A stretch of 64,000 bases of DNA from Methylobacterium oryzae (GTDB lineage Bacteria; Pseudomonadota; Alphaproteobacteria; Rhizobiales; Beijerinckiaceae), in contig NZ_CP090349.1 in assembly GCF_021398735.1 (NCBI RefSeq), positions 1,990,501 to 2,054,500 of the forward strand. Reading direction: 5' to 3'. Every line of letters starts with the position of its first letter. Position 1 is the first letter of the stretch. The notes under the pieces are model-generated. The model did no database searches and was not told the DNA's origin. It worked only from the letters and a program-made list of their open reading frames with translations. The position numbers and the translations under genes are program-made. Shown here one piece after another: positions 17,536 through 26,773 of this stretch.

Positions 17536-17557
17536 TCCGGCCGCACGGGGTTTTCGC

Positions 17558-20500
17558 GTGAAGGACTTCAACCTTTCCGACTGGGCGCTCGGGCACCGCT
17601 CGTTCGTCTGGTTCCTCATGCTGGTCTCGCTGATCGCGGGCCTGATGGCCTACACCCGCCTCGGCCGTGAGGAGGATCCGCCCTTCACCATCAAGACCAT
17701 GGTGGTGCAGACCACGTGGCCCGGCGCGACCATCAAGGACACCCTCGATCAGGTCACCGACCGGGTCGAGAAGGAGCTTCAGCAGCTCAACGGCCTCGAC
17801 TTCGTCCGCAGCTACACGACGCCCGGATCGTCGACAGTCTTCGTCCAGTTCCGCGACACGCTCAAGAAGAACGAGATCCAGCCGGCCTTCTACCAGGTCC
17901 GCAAGCGGCTCGGCGACATCAAGGGTCAGTTCCCGGAGGGCGTGCAGGGTCCGTTCTTCAACGACGAGTTCGGCGACGTCTACGGCAATATCTACGCGTT
18001 CACGGCCGACGGCCTGACGCACCGGCAGCTGCGCGACTACGTCGAGGGCATCCGCACCGAGGTCCTGCGGGTGCCCAATATCGGCAAGACCCAGCTGATC
18101 GGCACGCAGGACGAGACGATCTACCTCGACTTCTCCACCCGGAAGCTCGCCGGCTACGGCATTGATTTCCAGGCCCTGATCAAGGCCCTGCAGGCGCAGA
18201 ACGCGGTCTCGGCCTCCGGCGTGGTGCAGGCCGGGCCGGAGCGCATCTCGCTGCGGGTCAGCGGCTCCTTCGCCTCCGAGGCCTCGCTCCAGGACTTCAA
18301 CCTGCGGGTCAATGACCGCTTCTTCCGCCTCGCCGACATCGCCGAGATCAGCCGCGGCTACGAGGATCCGCCCGCACCGCTGTTCCGGGTGGACGGCAAG
18401 CCCGCGATCGGCCTCGCCATCGCGATGCGTCCGGGCGCCAACCTGCTGCATTTCGGAGAGGCCCTGAAGGAGCGCATGCGCGCCATCGAGGCCACCCTGC
18501 CGCTCGGTGTCGGCGTCCATCTCGTGTCGGACCAGCCCAAGCAGGTCGAGCACGCGGTCGGCGGCTTCACCCAGGCGCTGGTCGAGGCCGTCATCATCGT
18601 GCTGGGGGTGAGCTTCGTGAGCCTCGGCGTCCGGGCCGGCCTCGTCGTCTCGGTGTCGATCCCGCTCGTGCTGGCGATCGTCTTCGTCGTCATGCAGATC
18701 ATGGACGTCACCCTCCAGCGCATCTCCCTCGGCGCGCTGATCATCGCGCTGGGCCTCCTCGTCGACGACGCCATGATCACCGTCGAGATGATGGTGGCCC
18801 GCCTGGAGCGGGGCGACACGCTGCGGAAGGCCGCCACCTTCGCGTACACGTCGACGGCGTTCCCGATGCTGACCGGGACGCTCGTGACGGTGGCGGGCTT
18901 CCTGCCGATCGGCTTCAACGGCTCCGGCGCCGGCGAGTACACCTACTCGCTGTTCGTGGTGATCGCGGCCTCGCTGCTGGTCTCCTGGGTCGTGGCGGTC
19001 CTGTTCGCGCCGCTTGTCGGTGTCACGCTCCTGCCGAAGACCATGAAGCACCACACGGAGAAGGAGGGGATCTTCACGCGCCTGTTCGTCTGGGCGCTGC
19101 GGCTCGCCATGCGCTGGCACTGGACGACGGTGGTGGTCTGCCTCGGGCTGATGGCGGCGGCCATCGTCGGGATGGGGCACGTTCAGCAGCAGTTCTTCCC
19201 GTCCTCGGACCGGTCCGAGGTGCTGGTCGACCTGACCCTTCCGCAGAACGCCACCATCGCCGAGACCCGGGCGCAGATGGACCGGTTCGAGGCGAACCTG
19301 AAGGACGATCCGGACGTGACGAGCTGGTCGTCCTACGTCGGCGAGGGCGCGGTGCGCTTCTACCTCCCGCTCGATCAGCAGCTCGCCAACGCTTTCTTCG
19401 GCCAGATCGTCATCGTCACAAAGTCGCTGGAGGTGCGCGACCGCGTGATGGCGCGCCTGCAGACCATCGGCCTGCGCGACTTCGTCGGCACCGACGTGCT
19501 GGTGCAGCCCCTGAGCCTCGGGCCGCCCGTGGGCCGGCCGGTGCAGTACCGCCTCAGCGGCCCGAACATGGAGACGGTGCGCCGCCTGTCGCTCGACCTC
19601 GCCAACGTGGTCGCGGCCGACAAGCGCCTCGACGTGCCGACCTTCGACTGGAACGAGCCCGGCAAGGTCCTGCGGGTCGAGATCCTCCAGGACAAGGCGC
19701 GCCAGCTCGGCGTCACCAGCCAGGACGTCGCCGGCATCCTGAACGGGATCGAGGGCGGCCAGGCGATCACGCAGGTCCGGGACTCGATCTACCTCGTCAA
19801 CGTCGTCGGCCGCGCCCGCGCCGCCGAGCGGTCGTCGCTGGACACCCTGCAGTCGCTGCAGGTCGGTCTCGCGAATGGCACGGTGGTGCCGGTGCTCGCC
19901 TTCGCGCGGATCGGCTACGATCTCGAGCAGCCGATCGTCTGGCGCCGGGACCGCCTCCCGACCGTGACGGTGCGCGCCACGATCCACGACGCGACCCAGC
20001 CGGCCACCATCGTGGCCGCCCTGCAGCCCGGTCTCGACGCCTTCATCAAGGCGCTCCCGGAGGGCTACACGGTCCAGACCGGCGGCGCCGTCGAGGAATC
20101 CGCCAAGGGCCAGGGCCCGATCGCGGCCGTGGTCCCGGTCATGCTGCTGGCCATGGCGTTCCTGCTGATGATGCAGCTCCAGAGCTTCGGCCGGATGCTC
20201 CTCGTCTTCACCGTGGCACCGCTCGGCCTGATCGGCGTGGTGCCGGCGCTGCTCCTGTTCGACAAGCCGATGGGCTTCGTCGCCATCCTGGGCATCCTGG
20301 CGCTCATCGGGATCATCATCCGCAATGCGGTGATCCTGGTGAGCCAGATCGAGGAGTTCCGGGCCGAGGGGATGGCGCCCTGGCAGGCGGTCTTCGAGGC
20401 GACCCACCACCGCATGCGGCCCATCCTCCTGACTGCGGCCGCGGCGAGCCTGGGCCTGATCCCCATCGCCCGCGAGGTGTTCTGGGGGCCGATGGCCTTC

Positions 20501-20623
20501 GCGATGATCGGCGGGATCCTGGCGGCGACCTTCCTGACGCTCCTGTTCCTGCCCGCGCTCTACGTCGGCTGCTACCGTATCCGCCCGGAGACGGGCGGCG
20601 CGCCGGCGGCCCACGCCGGCTGA
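17558..20623 (+). CDS. RND multidrug/small-molecule efflux transporter, inner membrane subunit
   Basis: A 1021-residue AcrB-family pump driven by protons. It starts at GTG 17558 after a GGGG ribosome site. Typical features: N-terminal membrane helix, porter domain with LGREEDPPFTIK and VTDRVEKELQQLNGL, the TM4 motif LLVDDAMITVEMM with a paired Asp, a second large loop from about residue 545, and LIGIIIRNAVILVSQIEEF near the C-terminus. No outer-membrane channel gene follows, so a TolC-like partner must come from elsewhere. Substrate not predictable. Confidence 0.95.
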   Translation: MKDFNLSDWALGHRSFVWFLMLVSLIAGLMAYTRLGREEDPPFTIKTMVVQTTWPGATIKDTLDQVTDRVEKELQQLNGLDFVRSYTTPGSSTVFVQFRDTLKKNEIQPAFYQVRKRLGDIKGQFPEGVQGPFFNDEFGDVYGNIYAFTADGLTHRQLRDYVEGIRTEVLRVPNIGKTQLIGTQDETIYLDFSTRKLAGYGIDFQALIKALQAQNAVSASGVVQAGPERISLRVSGSFASEASLQDFNLRVNDRFFRLADIAEISRGYEDPPAPLFRVDGKPAIGLAIAMRPGANLLHFGEALKERMRAIEATLPLGVGVHLVSDQPKQVEHAVGGFTQALVEAVIIVLGVSFVSLGVRAGLVVSVSIPLVLAIVFVVMQIMDVTLQRISLGALIIALGLLVDDAMITVEMMVARLERGDTLRKAATFAYTSTAFPMLTGTLVTVAGFLPIGFNGSGAGEYTYSLFVVIAASLLVSWVVAVLFAPLVGVTLLPKTMKHHTEKEGIFTRLFVWALRLAMRWHWTTVVVCLGLMAAAIVGMGHVQQQFFPSSDRSEVLVDLTLPQNATIAETRAQMDRFEANLKDDPDVTSWSSYVGEGAVRFYLPLDQQLANAFFGQIVIVTKSLEVRDRVMARLQTIGLRDFVGTDVLVQPLSLGPPVGRPVQYRLSGPNMETVRRLSLDLANVVAADKRLDVPTFDWNEPGKVLRVEILQDKARQLGVTSQDVAGILNGIEGGQAITQVRDSIYLVNVVGRARAAERSSLDTLQSLQVGLANGTVVPVLAFARIGYDLEQPIVWRRDRLPTVTVRATIHDATQPATIVAALQPGLDAFIKALPEGYTVQTGGAVEESAKGQGPIAAVVPVMLLAMAFLLMMQLQSFGRMLLVFTVAPLGLIGVVPALLLFDKPMGFVAILGILALIGIIIRNAVILVSQIEEFRAEGMAPWQAVFEATHHRMRPILLTAAAASLGLIPIAREVFWGPMAFAMIGGILAATFLTLLFLPALYVGCYRIRPETGGAPAAHAG

Positions 20624-20667
20624 TCGGCCGGCTCACGCGATCGCGGCGCCCGCGGGCGCTGCGAGAA

Positions 20668-20710
20668 ACGGTCGGCCCGCCCCTCCGCCCCCTCAGGGCG
20701 GGCCGACCGT
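20668..20710. terminator. Terminator hairpin after the RND operon
   Basis: ACGGTCGGCCCGCCC (20668-20682) and GGGCGGGCCGACCGT (20696-20710) are perfect 15-bp reverse complements with a 13-base loop, 45 bases past the pump stop codon. Confidence 0.75.
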
Positions 20711-20801
20711 GACGATATTTCACGCGAGCGGGGCCACACCGCCGGAAACCCGACGGTGTTCCGGCGCGTAGGGTGCGACGGAAACGAGGACCGTCCCGCC
20801 C

Positions 20802-21023
20802 ATGAACGCCTTCATCGCCGTCGTCCTGGTCTGCGCCAACGGGATCGCGCAGGAGTCCTGCACGGACGCCCAGGCGCTCGAGGTCCGCAAGGTCCGGGTC
20901 GCCAACGAACTCGGCTGCGCCACCGGCTGGCAGGAGATCATCGCCCGCACCGAGCTGCGCGAGGAGATCGGCAAGACCGCCTACCTGAAGACGGAGTGCC
21001 GCCGGGTGAAGGAGCCGCGGTGA
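20802..21023 (+). CDS. Small hypothetical protein with N-terminal signal and cysteines
   Basis: 73 residues. The first 16 are hydrophobic (MNAFIAVVLVCANGIA), likely a signal peptide. Cys20, Cys39 and Cys66 could form a disulfide in the periplasm. Similar short Cys-containing proteins are scattered in rhizobial relatives, but I do not recognise a named family. Convergent with the dehydratase gene. Confidence 0.6.
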   Translation: MNAFIAVVLVCANGIAQESCTDAQALEVRKVRVANELGCATGWQEIIARTELREEIGKTAYLKTECRRVKEPR

Positions 21024-21038
21024 CGCACGCGGCGGCCG

Positions 21039-21416
21039 CTACTTCTCGTACTTGATGTAGGCGAAGCGCGGATCGGTCGGGGTGCCCTCGAGCCCCTGTC
21101 CCTCCAGGCCCGGCTGCCAGGAGACGACCTCCTCGATCTTCCGGGCGAGGGCGAAATCCTTGTCGGTGATGCCCTTGGCCGCGTGGTTCATCAGCCGGAC
21201 CTCGACCCAGGCGTAGGAGGCCGTGATGTCCGGATGGTGCCACGCCGCCTCGGCGAGGTGGCCGACCGTGTTGATCACCATCAGGGTGCTCTTCCAGCCG
21301 GACGTCTTGTAGGTGCGCCGGATCCACCCGTCCTCCAGCCGCCAGGCGGGCAGCTCGGCCTTCAGCCGCGCCTCCACGGTCGCGTCGTCCAGTGCGCCCT
21401 CGCGTCGCTCGCTCAT
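21039..21416 (-). CDS. phhB: 4a-hydroxytetrahydrobiopterin dehydratase (pterin-4a-carbinolamine dehydratase)
   Basis: A 125-residue cytoplasmic protein of the PCD/DCoH family, which dehydrates 4a-hydroxy-tetrahydropterin in pterin recycling. The signature is EAAWHHPDIT near 57-66 followed by SYAWVEVRLMNHAAKGITDKDFALA. The C-terminal tail is about 20 residues longer than the minimal family member. No aromatic hydroxylase is adjacent; some bacterial homologues act in molybdopterin or folate-related chemistry instead, so the substrate is open. Confidence 0.88.
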   Translation of the reverse strand: MSERREGALDDATVEARLKAELPAWRLEDGWIRRTYKTSGWKSTLMVINTVGHLAEAAWHHPDITASYAWVEVRLMNHAAKGITDKDFALARKIEEVVSWQPGLEGQGLEGTPTDPRFAYIKYEK

Positions 21417-21600
21417 GATCCATCTCCGATGAAACCGTCGCTGCCGAGGGTGCCGCCGCGGCCGGTTGCGCGCAAGCGTGTTTGCCGCGGTGGACGGAAA
21501 CCGATGTGAGCCCTATGACCTTTTGGCAATGGCGTCCGGCTCGATCGGCACTCCAGTCTGCCGCCGCTGAAGACTGCGCAATACGATGGGAGAAGGCGTG

Positions 21601-22581
21601 ATGCTGTCACGGCGCGCGATGCTCGCCGGGGGCCTGCTCGGCGGCCTCGGCCTGCGGGCGGCGCGCGCCGACGTGCCGACGATCCGCCTCGGCAGCCTGC
21701 CCTTCGGCACGTCTACCTGGGAGGCGGCGGTGATCAAGGCCCGCGGCCTCGACACGGCCAACGGCTTCGAGCTCGACGCGGTCAAGCTCGCCGGCAACGA
21801 CGCGGCCCGGATCAGCTTCATCGGCGGGCAGGTCGACACGATCATCGGCGACCTGCTCTGGGCTGCCCGCCTCGGCAACGACGGCCAGGCGGTCCGCTTC
21901 ATCCCGTACTCGACCTCCGAGGGCGGCGTGATGGTGCCGGGCGGCAGCCCGGTGAAGAGCCTCAAGGATCTCGCGGGCAAGCGCCTCGGGGTGGCGGGTG
22001 GCCCCCTGGACAAGAACTGGCTCCTCCTCCGGGCACAGGCCAAGGACGCGGCCGGCATCGACCTCGAGCAGGCCGCCGAGATCGCCTACGGCGCCCCGCC
22101 TCTGATCACGCTGAAGCTGGAGCAGGGCGCCCTCGACGCGGCGCTGACCTACTGGACCTACTGCGCCCGCCTCAAGGCCAAGGGCTATCGGCAGCTGGTC
22201 GGGGCCGAGGACATCATGCACGCCCTTGGGGTCCCGGGCGACGTGGCGCTGATCGGCTACCTGTTCCAGGACGCCACCGTGAAGGAGAAGCCCGCGGCCG
22301 TGGCGGCCTTCGCCCGGGCCTCGCGGGCCGCCAAGGACATGCTCGCCTCCGACCCGAGCACGTGGGAGATCGTGCGCCCGCTGATGGCGGCGGAGGACGA
22401 GGCGACCTTCGAGGCCCTGAAGCACGATTTCCTGGCCGGCATTCCGCGCCGCTCCATCGCGGAGGAGCGCGCCGACGCCGAGAAGCTCTACGCGGTGATG
22501 GCGCGGCTCGGCGGCGCCCGCCTCGTCGGAAAGGGCAACGCGCTCCCGCCGGACCTCTACTACATCGGCCGCAATGGTTGA
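21601..22581 (+). CDS. ABC transporter substrate-binding protein (NitT/TauT/SsuA-like)
   Basis: A 326-residue periplasmic binding protein. ATG 21601 is preceded by GGAGAAGG, better than the ATG at 21586. The N-terminus MLSRRAMLAGGLLGGLGLRAARA has twin arginines and could be Tat-exported. The fold signals are IRLGSLPFGTSTWEAAVIKARGL and the later AALTYWTYCARLKAKGYRQL hinge, as in nitrate, taurine and sulfonate binders. It is first of a three-gene importer. The ligand cannot be told; sulfonate or an organic nitrogen/sulfur compound are possibilities. Confidence 0.85.
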   Translation: MLSRRAMLAGGLLGGLGLRAARADVPTIRLGSLPFGTSTWEAAVIKARGLDTANGFELDAVKLAGNDAARISFIGGQVDTIIGDLLWAARLGNDGQAVRFIPYSTSEGGVMVPGGSPVKSLKDLAGKRLGVAGGPLDKNWLLLRAQAKDAAGIDLEQAAEIAYGAPPLITLKLEQGALDAALTYWTYCARLKAKGYRQLVGAEDIMHALGVPGDVALIGYLFQDATVKEKPAAVAAFARASRAAKDMLASDPSTWEIVRPLMAAEDEATFEALKHDFLAGIPRRSIAEERADAEKLYAVMARLGGARLVGKGNALPPDLYYIGRNG

Positions 22582-22641
22582 GGCGGCCGCCCGGCGGGCG
22601 CGCGTGTCGACCGTCAAGACTATCAGGATCATCGGGACCGC

Positions 22642-23379
22642 ATGGGCGCGCTGACCCGTATCGCGTCCCTGGCCGTGCTCCTCGCCGCCTGGCAGTTCGC
22701 CGCGATGGAGGCGGGCTCGCGCCTGCTGCCGGCGCCCCTCGCGGTGCTGCGCTTCATCGTTCAGGAGGCGGAGCGCGGCGACCTCGCGCACAACGTGGGC
22801 ATGACACTGCTCCGCGTGGCGATCTCCTTCACCGTGGCGATGGTCCTCGGCGTCCTCCTCGGCGTCGCGCTCGGACGGTCCAAGGCCGCCGACCTCACCC
22901 TCGACACGCCGCTGCTCGTCCTCCTGAACACGCCCGCCCTGGTGATCACGGTCCTGGCCTATGTCTGGGTCGGCCTCACCGAGACCGCCGCGATCCTGGC
23001 GGTGGTGCTCAACAAGCTGCCGAACGTCGCGGTGATCGTGCGCGAGGGCGCGCGGAATCTCGATCCCGGGCTCGACGAGATGGCCCGCGCCTACCGGCTC
23101 GACCGGCGCAGCTGGGCCCGCGACATCCTGATCCCGCAGCTCCAGCCCTACATGGTCACGGCGGCGCGGTCGGGCCTCTCGCTCGCCTGGAAGATCGTGC
23201 TGGTCGTGGAGCTGCTCGGGCGCCCGGACGGGGTCGGCTTCGCGATCAACTACTACTTCGTCCAGAGCACCGACGTGGCGGCCATCATCGGCTACAGCCT
23301 CGTCTTCATGGCCGTGATGATCGGCATCGACGTCCTCCTCCTCCAGCGGCTCGAAGCCTATGTCCGTCGCTGGCGCTGA
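22642..23379 (+). CDS. ABC transporter permease (NitT/TauT family)
   Basis: A 245-residue inner-membrane permease with about six hydrophobic segments. The cytoplasmic EAA-like loop reads DEMARAYRLDRRSWARDILIPQ near residues 150-170, the contact for the ATPase. It follows the binding protein by 60 bases and overlaps the ATPase gene by 20 bases, so the two are translationally coupled. Confidence 0.9.
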   Translation: MGALTRIASLAVLLAAWQFAAMEAGSRLLPAPLAVLRFIVQEAERGDLAHNVGMTLLRVAISFTVAMVLGVLLGVALGRSKAADLTLDTPLLVLLNTPALVITVLAYVWVGLTETAAILAVVLNKLPNVAVIVREGARNLDPGLDEMARAYRLDRRSWARDILIPQLQPYMVTAARSGLSLAWKIVLVVELLGRPDGVGFAINYYFVQSTDVAAIIGYSLVFMAVMIGIDVLLLQRLEAYVRRWR

Positions 23380-24094
23380 GCCCGTCCTCCAGGTCGCGAT
23401 CGCGTCGAAATGGTACCGGCCCGCCCGGGCCGAGGCGGTCGAGGCCGTCCGGAACCTGACCTTCGGCGTCGGCGCCGGGGAGATCGTCTGCCTGATCGGG
23501 CCGTCGGGCGCCGGCAAGACCACCACCCTGCGGATCCTGCTCGGCCTCGACACCGCGTTCGAGGGCCGCGTCTCCGGCGCGGACCGGGCGGGCATCGTGT
23601 TCCAGGAGCCGCGGCTGCTGCCCTGGCGCAGCGTCGAGCACAACGTCCGCCTCGGCCTGCCCCGGGCACGGCGCGGGCGCGATCTCGACGATCTGTTCGC
23701 GCGGCTCGGCCTGACGGCGTGGCGGACGCGCTACCCGAAGGCCCTGTCACTGGGCATGCAGCGGCGCGTGGCGCTGGCGCGCGCCCTAGCCGACGGCCCG
23801 CGCGTCCTCGTCCTCGACGAACCGTTCGTGTCCCTCGACGACGCCGCCGCCGCGGAGCTGCGCGGCCTCGTGGTGGACACGGTGGACCGGGCCGGCATGA
23901 GCGTGCTGATGGTGACGCACAACGTCGCCGAGGCGATCGGGATCGCAGACCGGCTGCTCCTCGTGTCGCGGCGCCCAGCCAGTCTCATCGCCGACGTCCG
24001 CCTCGACCGGCCGCGCCGGGAACGCGACCGCGCCTGGGCCGAGGCGACGCGGGCGAACCTCGCCGCGCAGCATCCGGAGATCATCGCGCAGTGA
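23360..24094 (+). CDS. ABC transporter ATP-binding protein (NitT/TauT family)
   Basis: A 244-residue ATPase. Walker A is GPSGAGKTT near residues 48-56, the Q-loop FQEPRLLPW, Walker B VLVLDEPFVSLDD, and the switch His in VTHNVAEA. The signature is ALSLGMQRRVALARAL instead of the usual LSGGQ, an unusual but tolerated change in this subfamily. It begins inside the permease gene. Confidence 0.92.
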   Translation: MSVAGAEPVLQVAIASKWYRPARAEAVEAVRNLTFGVGAGEIVCLIGPSGAGKTTTLRILLGLDTAFEGRVSGADRAGIVFQEPRLLPWRSVEHNVRLGLPRARRGRDLDDLFARLGLTAWRTRYPKALSLGMQRRVALARALADGPRVLVLDEPFVSLDDAAAAELRGLVVDTVDRAGMSVLMVTHNVAEAIGIADRLLLVSRRPASLIADVRLDRPRRERDRAWAEATRANLAAQHPEIIAQ

Positions 24095-24624
24095 CGCGTG
24101 TCGCGCCGGCCGTTCGGCCGATGCCATCGGTCCAGATCGGCCGCTGCGTTCAGCGCGCCTCCCGAACGGATCGTTGAACCTCCCTCCATCTCAACCTCGG
24201 ACGATCCCCGGCCAGGCAGGCCATCCCCCCGCGGGACCCGATTGGCGTAGGGGCGCCCGAGGGAGGTGCGGATCAGTGTCGGCGGGTCGTTCGCGCGGGC
24301 GGTCCTCGGCGGTCTCGCGCACGCGGCGCGGGAGGTGCTGGAACGCGGCACCTTCAGCGACGCGGCGGAGGCCGTGTCGGGCGGCAGGGCGAAAGCCTAC
24401 AGGGCTGAAGAGCCGCGGCAGGCGCGACAGCTCGGGATCGCTGCCGCACGGCGGGCGATCCTGCGGCGAGCGGGCGCCGATCGGCCCGGATACGCGAGTC
24501 GCGGCGAAGGACCGGGCGGCACGGTTTGTCATCGCATCGCGATACGGACGGGAACGCCGCCGCTATACCGGTGCCCTCGTCGCACCGGCCGGCCGCGGAG
24601 CCTTGTCGAATCCAGAGCGTCTCG
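24095..24624. other. Intergenic region, no supported gene
   Basis: 530 bases between the ABC operon and the MFS gene. Two overlapping open frames (24191-24532 minus, 24266-24703 plus) are Arg/Ala/Pro-rich, lack convincing ribosome sites and match nothing I know. The segment may hold the MFS gene promoter or a decayed gene. Confidence 0.35.
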
Positions 24625-25842
24625 ATGTCCCGCACGTCCCCCTCGGCCATCGACCGCGCGCCCGTCGCCGACCGGTCGGGCACCGGCAATGTGGTCAGGC
24701 TAGCCGTCGCGCAGGCCCTCGCCGGCGCGAACTCGACCGTCGTGTTCGCGACGGGCGCGGTCGTCGGCAACATGCTCGCGCCCAGCAAGGTCCTGGCCAC
24801 ATTGCCGATCTCGATCTTCGTGGTCGGGATGGCCGCCTGCGCCCTTCCGACCGGCAGCATCGCCAGGCGCCACGGGCGCCGCACCGCCTTCATGGTCGGC
24901 ACCGGGTGCGGCGTGCTCGTCGGCCTGCTCTCGGCCTGGGCGATCGTCGCGGCCAGTTTCTGGCTGTTCTGCGCGGCGATGTTCCTCGGGGGCGCCTACG
25001 CGGCCGTGGTCTTCTCGTTCCGCTTCGCCGCCGCGGACTGCGTTCCGGCCGATCGCCGCCCGCGGGCGCTGTCGGCCGTCATGGCCGGCGGCGTCTTCGG
25101 CGGGGTGATAGGGCCGCAGCTCGTCACCCACACCATGGACCTTTGGCCTCCCTACCTGTTCGCCGCCACCTTCCTGGCCCAGGCCGCCGTCGCCGCCGCG
25201 GCCGCCCTGATCCTGGCGGGCGTTCGCCTGCCGCGGCCGGCCGCCGGGTCCGTCTCGGGCGGACGACCGCTGGCCGTCATCCTCGCGCAGCCGCGCTTCG
25301 TGATCGCGGTGATCTGCGGGGCCGTGTCCTACCTCCTTATGAACTTCGTCATGACGGCCGCCCCGCTGGCCATGCGCCTGTGCGGCCACGCGCAGGAGGA
25401 TGCCAATCTGGGCCTGCAGTGGCACGTCATCGCCATGTACGGCCCGAGCTTCTTCACCGGGCGCCTGATCACGCGCTTCGGCGCGTCCCGCGTGGTGGCG
25501 GCCGGCCTCACCTTGACGGGGGCGGCAGCGCTCGTCGGACTCGCGGGCTTGGACGTCGGGCATTTCTGGTTGTCCCTCATCCTCCTCGGCGTCGGCTGGA
25601 ACTTCGGCTTCGTCGGCGCCTCCGCGATGGTGCTGGACTGTCATCGCCCGGAGGAGCGGACGCGGGTGCAGTCGATCAACGACTTCATCGTGTTCGGCAT
25701 GGTGGCGGTCGGTTCGTTCTCGTCCGGGGGCCTGCTGACGAGCTACGGCTGGGACACGGTGCTCTGGGTGTCCTTCGCGCCCTTGGCGCTGGCCGCGACG
25801 GCGCTCGCGCTCACGACAGGGCGCGGCGCGAAGGCGTGGTAG
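24625..25842 (+). CDS. MFS transporter
   Basis: A 405-residue major facilitator with about twelve membrane segments. Start taken at ATG 24625 (MSRTSPS...), since the frame upstream to 24526 is unlike a membrane protein N-terminus. The loop after helix 2 reads GSIARRHGRRTAFMVG, the family A motif. LysR follows 34 bases later on the same strand. Possibly an exporter regulated by that LysR, but the substrate is unknown. Confidence 0.88.
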   Translation: MSRTSPSAIDRAPVADRSGTGNVVRLAVAQALAGANSTVVFATGAVVGNMLAPSKVLATLPISIFVVGMAACALPTGSIARRHGRRTAFMVGTGCGVLVGLLSAWAIVAASFWLFCAAMFLGGAYAAVVFSFRFAAADCVPADRRPRALSAVMAGGVFGGVIGPQLVTHTMDLWPPYLFAATFLAQAAVAAAAALILAGVRLPRPAAGSVSGGRPLAVILAQPRFVIAVICGAVSYLLMNFVMTAAPLAMRLCGHAQEDANLGLQWHVIAMYGPSFFTGRLITRFGASRVVAAGLTLTGAAALVGLAGLDVGHFWLSLILLGVGWNFGFVGASAMVLDCHRPEERTRVQSINDFIVFGMVAVGSFSSGGLLTSYGWDTVLWVSFAPLALAATALALTTGRGAKAW

Positions 25843-25876
25843 CCTGGATCGTCCCTCGCGGTCGCAGAGCCTGTCG

Positions 25877-26764
25877 ATGACCCTCGATCAGTTGCGCATC
25901 TTCGTGGCGGTCGCCGAGCGTCAGCACGTCACCCGCGCGGCCGAGGCCTTGAACATCGTCCAGTCTGCGGTCAGCGCCGCGGTGTCCGGGCTGGAAGAGC
26001 GCCACGCGGTAAAACTGTTCCACCGGGTGGGCCGCGGCATCGAGCTGACCGATGCCGGTCGCGTCTTCCTCGAAGAGGCCCGCGCGGTGCTCGCCCGCGC
26101 GGAGGCGGCCGAGCGGGTGTTGGCCGACCTGAGCGGCCTGCGGCGGGGAAGCCTGCGCGTTCACGCGAGCCAGACCATCGCCAGCCACTGGCTACCCCGC
26201 CATCTCGTCGCGTTCCGGGCTGCCCATCCGGACATCACGATCCGGCTCGCCGTGGGCAACACCGCGGAGGTGGCGCGGGCGGTCGCCGATGGCTCGGCCG
26301 AACTCGGCTTCGTCGAGGGCGAGGTCGAGGATCCGGTCCTGGCGAGCGCGGCGGTCGCGCAGGATCGGCTCGTGCTCGTCGTGCCGGCCGGCCACCCCTT
26401 CTCGGCCCGGGAGACCCTGACGGCCGCCGATCTCGCGGGCCACCCGTGGGTGCTGCGCGAGGCGGGCTCCGGAACGCGCTCCGCCTTCGAGGCGGCGCTC
26501 GCGGCGGCGGAGCTGGCGCTCGCGGATGTGACGGTGTCGCTCGAGCTGCCCTCCAACGAGGCCGTGCTCGCCGCGATCGAGGCCGGGGCCGGTGCGAGCG
26601 TCCTGTCGGAGGCGGTCGTGGCGGGCAAGCTGGCCGCCGGCGCGCTCGTCGCGCCGCCGTTCCCGCTGCCCGCACGGACCTTCCGGATGCTGCGCCACCG
26701 GGAACGGTACCGGAGCCGCGCCGCGGACGTCCTGCTCGGCCTGATCCGAGACGGGGCGCCGTGA
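25877..26764 (+). CDS. LysR-family transcriptional regulator
   Basis: A 295-residue LysR protein. The winged helix occupies residues 1-60 (TLDQLRIFVAVAERQHVTRAAEALNIVQSAVSAAVSGLE, cited by its ends), followed by a coiled linker and the PBP-like effector domain with RAGSGTRSAFE-type phosphate/sulfate-like loop (AGSGTRSAFEAAL). It is downstream of the MFS gene and convergent with sorB. The CysB/CysL-like effector loop would fit a sulfur-related ligand and regulation of sorAB, but this is inference. Confidence 0.9.
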   Translation: MTLDQLRIFVAVAERQHVTRAAEALNIVQSAVSAAVSGLEERHAVKLFHRVGRGIELTDAGRVFLEEARAVLARAEAAERVLADLSGLRRGSLRVHASQTIASHWLPRHLVAFRAAHPDITIRLAVGNTAEVARAVADGSAELGFVEGEVEDPVLASAAVAQDRLVLVVPAGHPFSARETLTAADLAGHPWVLREAGSGTRSAFEAALAAAELALADVTVSLELPSNEAVLAAIEAGAGASVLSEAVVAGKLAAGALVAPPFPLPARTFRMLRHRERYRSRAADVLLGLIRDGAP

Positions 26765-26773
26765 GCGGCGCGG

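Noticed and set aside
17492..20614. Open frame of over 1000 codons on the minus strand
   Set aside because: It is antisense to the RND pump, rich in Asp/Gln/Arg/His and without membrane or domain motifs. Such long antisense frames arise from high GC codon bias.
24266..24703. 145-codon plus-strand frame before the MFS gene
   Set aside because: It overlaps the MFS N-terminus in another frame, is Arg/Pro-rich in its second half and has no known family.
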